From assembly GCA_963575745.1 (NCBI GenBank), contig CAUYUJ010015278.1, positions 151,299 through 215,298 of the forward strand: DNA of 64,000 bases, read 5' to 3'. The position numbers and the translations under genes are program-made. Of this stretch, positions 22,844 to 31,705 are shown in pieces. The notes beneath the pieces are model-generated. The model ran no database searches. It had not been told where the DNA came from and saw only the letters and a list, made by a program, of their open reading frames with translations. The stretch's first letter is position 1. Every line of letters starts with the position of its first letter. The stretch is from Prorocentrum cordatum (taxonomy: Eukaryota > Sar > Dinophyceae > Prorocentrales > Prorocentraceae).

Positions 22844-24046
22844 AGAACCTACACTCGTGACCCGTGGCTCCTCCGCCACCGCCCTCTTGTTCCTGCCGTC
22901 GACGGCGGCGCCCACGTCGGGGACCTCGTCGTGCTGCCGGCGCGTTTGCACCGGCGACGGCAGCACCGGAGTCGCCCTGCGCAGAGGTTGGAAGCGGCCA
23001 GGGGGTCTCAATTGGGGCCCCGAGAAAAGATGTCAAGAAGGGGGGAAGGCCAAATCCGCTCAAAATCCGTCCCAGGACCTCTCCCGGGCCCACCTGGTGC
23101 GGTCCTTCAGCCGGATCTGCTTCTGATGGTCCAAGCCCGTCTTGGACGGCCCAAAACCTCTACCCCCCCCCCTCCAGCTCGCCAGCTTGCTGGAACCCAC
23201 GCTGAGCTTGGCGGCGCGCCCAAGGGGGTAATGGGGAAAGGGGAGGAGGGAGGAGGGAGGAGGGAGGAGGGAGGAGGGAGGGGAGGTGTCTGGGGAAGCC
23301 GCAGCCTTCCCCTCTCTCCCTGCCCCAGAGATCCGATGTCGCGATCTCTGTTCAGTGCGGGGTCCTTGGAAGTCTCGAGCCATTCCCCAAGACCGGCTCT
23401 TCATCCAAAATCGTTTTGGGACGGACCCCGGGCCTGGCGAGGGTCCCTCGAGGCCGAAAACTGAGAAAACCCTCCGTTCTGATTTTGCTCAATGCGTTAG
23501 CTCTCTGGGACCCCCTCGGCCGATAGCCGATTCCTGCTCGCTGGCACACGTGCTGGGCACCTCAGACCCCCAGCCAGCTGCAACGGCGGAATGGGGGGGA
23601 GCACTCGTGCGAGAGGAAAATCCGACTCTGGTTGAGCTGGCCCGAAGGCGCTTCACGGTGCATCGGCAGCTGAAGCCGAAGCCAAAGCTGCAGTGCACAG
23701 AGAAATGGAAATGGCCCACCCTGCAGGTTTGGTTGACAGCACATCGTTGAGCGGTGCTGCGGCCTCCCCTGATCGACGACCCCCCACAGCGCGCGTCGGC
23801 GCCCACGCGTGTTCATCCACCGAGGCCTCCCTACACACGACGCAGGCGACGTCATGACCTGAGGGTGTGGCTGAACTGGACAAAAAACACACATTGGGCC
23901 GACGCACGTCCTGAGGATCATCGACCTGAGCACAGGTCCCCCCCCCAGAGCCTCGGCCAGACAAGCCGGGTGCGCGGCAAATGGGGGGCGGAGAGGCCAC
24001 GGGGCGCGCCTCGCCGGCGGCGATTCGGGGCGGAACTCCCAGACTT

Positions 24047-24182
24047 AAGTCGGGCCTGTCCCCCTACAAAGGGATTTTCGACGAAAAATAAGACATTCCC
24101 CAAACATAGCAAAAACAAATAGCCAAAAAATAGTCAAGGAACTATTTTTCAAAGTATTGTTTGACCTTTTTGGATTATTTGT
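24047..24182 (+). mobile_element. Family A element, right end replaced by the foldback arm
   Basis: Begins AAGTCGGGCCTGTCCCCCTA, then TTTTCGACGAAAAATAAGAC and AAATAGTCAAGGAACTATTT, but runs into the A/T-rich edge of the 24.2-28.7 kb foldback structure instead of a proper right terminal repeat. Confidence 0.65.
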
Positions 24183-26090
24183 TGCGCATTTTTATTTAAT
24201 CGCTTCGCTCATTCCGCCGGCCCATGATGAGGCACCGCGGTCGATTGGGCGAGAGGTCGTCGGCAGTGCGGAGCTGCAGGGGTCGGCGCATGTTTTTTTC
24301 TGAGGCGTTGCGTTCGGGATGGTGGTGTTGAAGCTGCCCCCGCGAAACAGCTTGCGGAGGCTTTGGGCGGGGATTGCGGAGCTTTAGGGTGCGAGGTGGA
24401 GGAGGCGAGAAGGAGGAGGTGCCGTTTGGGAGGCCTTTTGGGATCGTTTGAGAGGCCGTTCGGAGGCGCCTGGGAGCTTTCTGGGGCCTCCTGGGAGCCT
24501 CTTGGCGGCATCTTGGGCCTCTTGGGGGCGTCTCGGGGCGTCCTGGGGCCCTCTTCGGGCAGAAAGCTAACGTTTTCGGTTCGTGGTCCCTCTCCTGGGC
24601 CCCTCTTGGGGCCGTCTTGGGGCTCTCTTGGGCGGTCTTGGTGCCTCTTGGGCCATCTCGGGGCCTTCTTGGGCCGTCTTGGGGCCTTCTTGGAGGCCTC
24701 TTGGGCCGTCTTGGGGCGCTCTTGGGGGCCACTTGGGCCGTCTTGGAGCGTCGGAAAGGCGAAAAGGCGAGGAAGCCAAAAACCTTCAAAAACATTAGAA
24801 AATCACTGACTCTTGTATATTGGGGCTCCGTTTTGGAGCGTTTTGGGGTCTCTTTCGGGCCTCTTGGCGCCTCTTGGGGCCTCTTGGGGGCCTCTTGGGG
24901 CGTCCTGGATGCCTCTTGGAGCGGAAGGCTCGGATTTTCGGTTCGTGGTCTCCATCTTGGGCCCCTCTTGGGGCCCTCTTGGGCGCCTTTTAGGCTGTCT
25001 TGAAGCTCTCCTGGGCGGTCTTGGGGCTCTCTTGGGGGCCTCTGGGGCCGTCTTGGGGTGGTCGTCTTGGAGCGTCGGAAACGCGAAAAGGCGAGGAAGC
25101 CAAAAACCTTCCGAAACCTAATGGAAATCACTGAGTTTTGCCTCTTGGGGCTCCGTTTTGGAGCCTTTGGGGTCCCTTTCGGGCCTCTTGGCGCCTCTTG
25201 GGGCCTCTTGGGGGCCACTTGGGGCGTCCTGGAGGCCTCTTGGAGCGGAAGGCTCGGATTTTCGGTTCGTGGTCTCCATCTTAGGCCCCTCTTGGGGCCC
25301 TCTTGGGCGCCTTTTAGGCTGTCTTGGGGCCCTCTTGGGCGGTCTTGGGGCTCTCTTGGGGGCCTCTTGGGCCGTCTTGGGGTGGTCTTGGGGGCCTCTT
25401 GGGCCGTCTTGGAGCGTCGGAAAGGCGAGGAAGCCAAAACCTTCAAAAACCTATGGAAAATCATTGATTTTTGTCTCTTGGGGCTCTCTTGGGAAGGGTC
25501 GGGGCTCTCTTGGGACGTCTTGGAGGCCTCTTGGGCCGTCTTGACGCCGTGTTGAGCGTCTTGGGCCGACCGTTCGGTGATTCGGAGCCCTCTTGGACCG
25601 TCTTGGGGGCCTCTTTTGGACCTCTTGGCGCGCTCCAGGGGGCGTGGAAGGCCGCACCCAGGAGGGAAACCATCTCTGAGTAGTAGTTCCCGGGCGGCGG
25701 TCGGGGTACTTTTCGCCGGGGGACCCCCAGGGGCCGCCCCGCGCGCGCGAACTAGAATTATTGTTAACCAGTTACCGGAGATCTGAGCACGCCTCTGGCC
25801 CGTTGGGCCGGCGAGTTTTTCGTCGAAAATCCCTCCCCGTGGGGGACGGGCCCGACATAATCCCAGACCCCTGGCGCCATGGCTGCTTCTCGTGACGTCG
25901 ACCCCCAAGGAGGCCTCGACCCACTCCCCGGGGCGGGCCTCTCGCCCTGCGTCGCTCCGATCGCGGCCCCGAGGAGGCCCGGCGAGGGCCCCATCGGAGG
26001 CCGAGTGTGGCGGAAGGCCTCCCGTCGCGACTCTGCTCCTGACCTCGCGGGGGTCTGGAAGCGTGCTCGCGGCTCGAGTCAGCTCGGGCC

Positions 26091-26436
26091 TGTCCCCCTG
26101 CAGGGGGATTTGTGGACAGACAGTGAGGACACGAGACCAAAAACGACTCGCACACTATGCCACATAGCCACACACTACTCAAACATCGTCCCCCGACTAT
26201 ATTTTGAGGTTGGCTGCTCCTCCTGTAGAGGGACGGGCCCGACTCGGGGCTCGAGGCTCGAGGCCCTCAGGGTGCCGCCGTCCGCGCGATCGTCCCCCGA
26301 CCATCCCTCGAGGTTGGACGCTCCTCCCGTGGAGGGACGGGCCCGACTTGAGGGCTCGAGGCTCGAGGCCCTCAGGGTGCCGCCGTCCGCGCCATCGTCC
26401 CCCGACCATCTCTTGAGGTTGGACGCTCCTCCCGAG
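26091..26436 (+). mobile_element. Family A element plus two tandem right-end fragments
   Basis: 26091-26244 is a complete A copy (AGCTCGGGCCTGTCCCCCTG to GAGGGACGGGCCCGACT). Its right end plus GGCTCGAGGCTCGAGGCCCT is then repeated at about 26290-26393 and again from 26394, giving a small tandem array of A right ends at the foldback centre. Confidence 0.75.
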
Positions 26437-26775
26437 GATGAGGAGGAGGCGGAGGAGGAGGCGGAGGAGGAGGAGGAGGAGGAGGAGGCGGAGGAGGAGG
26501 AGGCGGAGGAGGAGGAGGCGGAGGAGGAGGAGGCGGAGGAGGAGGAGGCGGAGGAGGAGGAGGAGGAGGAGGAGGAGGTTAGGAGGAGGAGGAGGAGGCG
26601 GAGGAGGAGGAGGCGGAGGAGGAGGCGGAGGAGGAGGAGGAGGCGGAGGAGGAGGAGGAGGAGGAGGAGGCGGAGGAGGAGGAGGAGGAGGCGGAGGAGG
26701 AGGAGGAGAAGGAGGCGGAGGAGGAGGAGGAGGAGGAGGAGGAGGAGGCGGAGGAGGAGGAGGAGGAGGAAGGGC
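26435..26775. repeat. GGA/GGC tract at the foldback centre
   Basis: GGAGGAGGAGGC-type repeats with a single GTTAG interruption near 26577. Non-coding. Confidence 0.95.
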
Positions 26776-28904
26776 GCCGCCGTCCGCGCTCTCGCCCCGT
26801 GGGCCTGCCGGCCTCGGGCGGCGCGCCTCCGTAACAGCGGCCGAGGCCTCGCCGGCAGAGCTCCAGGCCTGCCGGGCCGGCCTCGGGCTGCGCCTCTCTT
26901 AGCCCTGAGAGCAGGATTTCGGGCACGTCCCCCCTACAGCTTATGTCGGGCGTGTCCCCCTACGGCCAAACTCGGCCTCCGAGGGGGCCCTCGCCGGGCC
27001 TCCTCGGGGCCGCGATCGGAGCGACGCAGGGCGAGAGGCCCGCCCCGGGGAGTGGGTCGAGGCCTCCTTGGGGGTCGACGTCACGAGAAGCAGCCATGGC
27101 GCCAGGGGTCTGGGATTATGTCGGGCCTGTCGCCCTACGGGGGGATTTTCGACGAAAAACTCGCCGGCCCGACGGGCCAGAGGCGTGCTAAGATCTCCGG
27201 TAACTGGTTAACAAAAATTCTAGTTCGCGCGCGCGGGGCGGCCCCTGGGGGTCCCCCGGCGAAAAGTACCCCGACCGCCGCCCGGGAACTACTACTCAGA
27301 GATGGTTTCCCTCCTGGGTGCGGCCTTCAACGCCCCCCGGAGCGCGCCAAGAGGGCCAAAAGAGGCCCCCAAGACGGTCCAAGAGGGCTCCGAATCACCG
27401 AACGATCGGCCCAAGACGCCCAACACGGCGTCAAGACGGCCCCAGAGGCCTCCAAGACGTCCCAAGAGAGCCCCGACCCTTCCCAAGAGAGCCCCAAGAA
27501 GCAAACATCAATGATTTTCCTTAGGTTTTTGAAGGTTTTTGGCTTCCTCGCCTTTTCGCCTTTCCGACGCTCCAAGACGGCCCAAGAGGCCCCCAAGACC
27601 ACCCCAAGGCGGCCCAAGACGCCCCCAAGAGAGCCCCAAGACCGCCCAAGAGGGCCCCAAGACAGCCCAAAAGGCGCCCAAGAGGGCCCCAAGAGGGGCC
27701 AAGATGGAGACCACGAACCGAAAATCCGAGCCTTCCACGTCAAAAGGCCTCCAGGACACCCCAAGAGGCCCCCAAGAGGCCCCAAGAGGCGCCAAGAGTC
27801 CCGAAAGAGACTTCAAAAGGCTCCAAAACGGAGCCCCAAGGGGCAAACTCAGTGATTTCCATCAGGTTTCTGAAGGTTTTTGGCTTCCTCGCCTTTTCGC
27901 GTTTCCGACACTCCAAGACGGCCCAAGAGGCCCCCAAGAAGCCCCCAAGACCACCCCAAGACGACCCAAGAGGCCCCCAAGAGAGCCCCAAGACCGCCCA
28001 AGAGAGCTTCAAGACAGCCAACAAGGCGCCAAGACGGCCCAAGAAGGCCCCAAAAGGAGCCCAAGATGGAGACCACGAACCGAAAATCCGAGCCTTCCGC
28101 TCCAAGAGGCATCCAGGACGCCCCAAGAGGCCTCCAAGAGGCCCCAAGAGGCGCCAAGAGGCCCGAAAGAGACCCCAAAACGCTCCAAAACGGAGCCCCA
28201 AGATACAAGAATCAGTGATTCTCTCAGGTTTTTGAAGGTGTTTGGTTTCCTCGCCTTTTCGCCTTTCCGACACTCCTAGACGGCCCAAGAGGCCCCCAAG
28301 AGCGCCCCAAGACGGCCCAAGAGGCCTCCAAGAAGGTCCCAAGACGGCCCAAGAAGGCCCCGAGATGGCCCAAGAGGCACCAAGACGGTCCAAGAGAGCC
28401 CCAAGACGGCCCCAAAAGGGGCCCAAGAGAGGGATCACGAACCGAAAACTTGAGCTTTCTGCCCCAAGAGGGTGAGACCGCCCAAGAGGCCTCCGACACG
28501 GCCCAAGATGGCCCCAAAGTGGGAACTGGAACGGACATATCGAGCCCTCGGCCCCAAGCGGCGCCCAAAGCCCCAAGATGCTCCCAAATGCTCCCAAAGG
28601 AGCTCCAAGGAACCCCAAAGAGGCTCCAACAGAAACCCAAGAGGCCCCCAAGAAACCCCCAACGAGGACCCCCAAAGGCCCCCCAAAGCCCAAACGCCAG
28701 CGAGGGCACGGGCCGGCGGAATGAGCGAAGCGATTCAATAAAAAATACCCCAAAAAATGCACCAATTATCCCGGCAAAGCAACCTAACAGCGATGTGTAG
28801 GAGCATATCTGGAAGCATTCCCCTTAAGATTCAGATGAGAACCCAGTTGTAGAATTGTGCTGTTCTCGCAGTCGTAGTCGCATTCGCGATGACAGTCGCA
28901 GTGG

Positions 28905-29145
28905 CAACGGCAGTCACAGACACAGCCTCAGCCTCAGCCTGCCTCAGCCTCAGCCTCAGCCTGCCTCAGCCTCAGCCTGCCTCAGCCTCAGCCTCAGCCT
29001 GCTTCAGCCTCAGCCTCAGTCTGCCTTCAGCCTCGGCCTCAGCCTCAGCCTGCCTCAGCCTCAGCCTGCATCAGCCTCAGCCTCAGCCTCAGCCTGCCTC
29101 AGCATCAGCCTGCCTCAGCCTCAGCCTCAGCCTGCCTCAGCATTC
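28905..29145. repeat. CCTCAG/CCTGCCTCAG short tandem repeat
   Basis: CAGCCTCAGCCTCAGCCTGC-type 6-10 bp repeats. Open frames translate to Ser/Leu/Gln/Pro strings. Confidence 0.9.
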
Positions 29146-29720
29146 AAAATGTGGCCCGGGAATGTAGTTCTGGGAACTCGAAGAACACGAAGTGGCCTAC
29201 AGTTGGCTCCGGGCATTCAAATTCATGCCCAGGAATGGAAGTCTGGGAACTCGAAGACCACGAAGTGGCCTACAGTTGGCTCCGGGCATCCAAAATCTGG
29301 CCCGGGAATGGCCTACAGTTGGCTCCGGGCATTCATGCCTTGGCCTAGTTGGCTCCGGGCATCCAAAATCTGGCCCGGGAATGGAGTTCTGGGAACTCGA
29401 AGACCACGAAGTGGCCTACAGTTGGCTCCGGGCATCAAAATGTGGCCCGGGAATGGAGTTCTGGGAACTCGAAGAGCACGAAGTGGCCTACAGTTGGCTC
29501 CGGGCATCCAAAATGTGGCCCGGGAATGGAGTTCTGGGAATCGAAGAGCACGAAGTGGCCTACAGTTGGCTCCGGGCATTCAGAATGTGGCCCGGGAATG
29601 GAGTTCTGGGAAGTCGAAGAGCACGAAGTGGCGTACAGTTGGCTCCAGGCATTCAGAATGTGGCCCGGGAATGGAGTTCTGGGAGGTCGAAGAGCACGAA
29701 AAGTGTGACTGTATGCGAAA
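29146..29720. repeat. ~73 bp tandem repeat, about 8 copies
   Basis: The unit contains AATGTGGCCCGGGAATGGAG, TTCTGGGAACTCGAAGA(C/G)CA and AGTGGCCTACAGTTGGCTCC. The period is not a multiple of three and copies with partial deletions occur (29290-29360). Not coding. Confidence 0.9.
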
Positions 29721-29832
29721 AACGATCCCCGCCGGCAAACCCCAACTCGTCCCCAACGGCTGCCCAGACCCCCCTGTGGAGTCATCTGATGCTCTCTTTT
29801 GAGCCTACTAGAAACCTATCAGTCTTCGCTGT

Positions 29833-29971
29833 CAGGTAAAAATGCCAAAAAGTATTCCAAAAATAATCCCCAGACTATTTTGGGGGTATTCTTGGACTAG
29901 TTTTGGATTATTTTTGGGGTGTGTTTAACTTTTCGTCGAAAATCCCCCTGTAGGGAGACAGGCCCGACCTA
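29833..29971 (-). mobile_element. Family A element, minus orientation
   Basis: The right side TTTCGTCGAAAATCCCCCTG then TAGGGAGACAGGCCCGACCT is the reverse-complement A left end. The interior AATAATCCCCAGACTATTTT is recognisable, and the distal end is eroded. Confidence 0.75.
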
Positions 29972-30144
29972 ACCCTACAGTCGGAGTTCGGGAGAAGCAT
30001 ACAATACCTTACCAACCACTGCAAAAAAATGCAAACATAGTCGAAGCATCGTCCCCTGACTATCTTTTTCCCAAATCAGAGCTTGCCTCTGTTCGGGTCC
30101 TAGCGGATTCATATGGTTAGGTTCGGTTTGTCGCCGATTTTCGC

Positions 30145-30437
30145 TGCACGCCCGGGTGCCTGGGTGCCCGGGTTGCCCGGGTGCCCGGGTGCCCGGGCGT
30201 GCCCGGGCGTGCCCGGGGGTGCCCGGGTGCCCGCCCGGTAGCCCTAGCCTCATAATCCTAGAGCCTTTCAGCCGTATAGCCCTCTAGCGCCAATAGCTTG
30301 ATAACCCTATAACCCTAATACCTCCATAGCTTTATACCCTTATAGCCCTATAGCCATATAGCCCTATAGCCCTCTAGCCCTAGAGCCCTAAAGCCCTATA
30401 GCCTTATAGCCCTATAGCCCTTTAGCTCTATACCCTT
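30145..30437. repeat. GCCCGGGTG array and telomere-like CCCTATAG array
   Basis: 30150-30235 is a GCCCGGGTG repeat. 30248-30437 is a degenerate TAGCCCTATAGC/ACCCTATA repeat resembling a decayed telomere-type array. Confidence 0.75.
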
Positions 30438-30446
30438 AACTTATGA

Positions 30447-30513
30447 TTGGGGGTTATTATATGGTATCTGTGATAAATTTGAATACTCATCCTGTAGAGG
30501 GACATGCCCGACT
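30447..30513 (+). mobile_element. Family A right-half fragment
   Basis: AATTTGAATACTCATCCTGT then AGAGGGACATGCCCGACTTA is an A right end. No left end is recognised upstream. The next A left end, at 30684, belongs to a different copy, the one split by the giant transposon. Confidence 0.7.
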
Positions 30514-30683
30514 TAACCCTAGTCCTAAGATGCGCAGGCCAAAAGCGACGACAATATTCGGGAAAACGAACAATGACATAAGCATAAAAACTCAGAGGTC
30601 CAAGATCGTAGGGATAGGCCCTCAGAAACTGAGGGAATCCTTGAGATCGGTGTCGAGGCAAGGCGAAATGCTTAACGTAGGGT

Positions 30684-30703
30684 CAGGTCGGGCATGTCCT
30701 CCT
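30684..30703 (+). mobile_element. Left fragment of the family A element split by the giant transposon
   Basis: AGGTCGGGCAT followed by the 8 bp target GTCCTCCT (30696-30703). The sequence continues after the transposon at 52102 with GTCCTCCTACAGGGGGAGCT, which together give a canonical A element. Confidence 0.9.
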
Positions 30704-31040
30704 TTAGGGCCTAACCTCAACAGGTTTGGCCCTACCCTCTTAGACGGCGGTTCAGACGAAGTTGCTGGTCCCCGATAAACTGGTTCTGGGCACATCTGGG
30801 AAGGCCGCGCTGACCCGGCAAGGGCCTTTCTGGGACCAGTCTGGGATCGGCGGCGAGCCCATTTCGGACCCATTTGGGATCGGCGGCGGACCCCTTTCGG
30901 GCCCAGTTGGGATCGGCGGCGGGCCCCTTTCGGACCCAGTTGGGGCCGGCGGCGGGCCCACTTCTGGGCCATTTGGGATCGGCGGCGGGCTTCTTTGGGG
31001 CCCATTCGGGCTCCGTTCGGACACATGCGAGGAGCGTTTC
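30704..31040 (+). repeat. Left terminal inverted repeat of the giant transposon
   Basis: After the terminal TTAGGGCCTAACCTC come ACTGGTTCTGGGCACATCTG and GGCAAGGGCCTTTCTGG, then five or six ~33-36 bp subterminal repeats of the type GGGATCGGCGGCGGGCCC + TTTCGGACCCA. The same order occurs inverted at the right end. Positions about 25-80 are the most diverged between ends. Subterminal repeats of this kind commonly serve as transposase binding sites (family knowledge; not shown here). Confidence 0.88.
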
Positions 31041-31199
31041 GGGGCCCATGCGGGCCCCCTTGGGGCCCATTGGGGCCCCTTTGGGGCCCATTGGTATTGA
31101 CATTGATTCAAGGCGTATTTGGACTGGATCGGGAAATCCATCGCGGGCTCTGAGAAGAGACAAGCTCGTACGAAACGCTCGACGACTACCCCCCCCCTG

Positions 31200-31226
31200 C
31201 CGGCGCTGCATCCAAGGAGCTCTGTC

Positions 31227-31285
<59 letters not shown>

Positions 31286-31290
31286 GCCGC
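31200..31290. repeat. (CTGT)n microsatellite
   Basis: An uninterrupted TCTG repeat of about 70 bp just inside the left TIR. A shorter one in the same strand orientation occurs near the right end (51572-51592). Confidence 0.95.
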
Positions 31291-31644
31291 GGCCCGCCTG
31301 CCTTTCTGTGCGTCTGCCTCCCTGGAGGGCGATGGCAACTGCGGTGCGATGGGCGCCTTGGGGAGACGGTGGGTTTAGAGAGAGGGGGGTGTCATCGCAG
31401 AAATATCGGTGCTCCTCCTGTCGTTCTCTGGCGCAGCGTGACTCGGTGGGGAGGGGGGGGGGCAAATGATATTCAGCGGAGCGGAGGCAGCGGAGGCGGA
31501 GGAGAAGGTGGAGGACGAGGTGGGAGAGAAGAACATGGAGACGGAGGAGGAGGAGGAGGAGGAGGAGGAGGAGGAGGAGGAGGATCACGTCGGGGAGGCG
31601 AGCGACGAACAGCGACGAACACAGCAATCGCGGTGTGATCGTGA

Positions 31645-31660
31645 AGCCATTTTGGCCCAG
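31645..31660 (+). promoter_or_regulatory. Relict spliced-leader-like sequence
   Basis: AGCCATTTTGGCCCAG matches the dinoflagellate spliced leader 3' part (AGCCATTTTGGCTCAAG) at 12 consecutive bases and 14 of 17 overall. It lies 46-61 bases upstream of the ATG at 31706. Genomic relict leaders are known in dinoflagellates and are taken as traces of reinserted trans-spliced mRNA. A chance match cannot be excluded. Confidence 0.45.
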
Positions 31661-31705
31661 CTCATTTGAGGATTGAGGCGCCAGGGCGCCGCGCATCTTC
31701 TTCAG

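Larger units (their letters stand above)
24198..28735. mobile_element. Foldback-type element with ~1.8 kb inverted arms
   Basis: AATCGCTTCGCTCATTCCGC at 24198 is matched by its complement ending at 28735 (GGAATGAGCGAAGCGATT). The arms (about 24198-26005 and 26971-28735) are inverted copies throughout, with small indels. Each arm contains family D arrays with a repeated ~320 bp higher-order unit (TTCGGTTCGTGGTCTCCATC, then GGAAAGGCGAAAAGGCGAGG, then AAAACCTTC), a family A fragment and ACTAGAATT(A/T)TTGTTAACCAG. The ~965 bp centre holds A fragments and a GGA/GGC tract. The 570-, 658- and 341-codon frames across it are the same degenerate Pro/Arg/Lys-rich repeat on complementary strands. Confidence 0.8.

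Noticed and set aside
24196-28765. Long open frames of 570, 658 and 341 codons
   Set aside because: They are complementary-strand readings of the same degenerate CCCCAAGAGGCC repeat in the two foldback arms, with Pro/Arg/Lys or Leu/Gly/Trp bias and no conserved domain.
28905-29720. Regularly spaced repeats resembling a CRISPR array
   Set aside because: The units are directly adjacent tandem repeats with no unique spacers, and the genome is eukaryotic.
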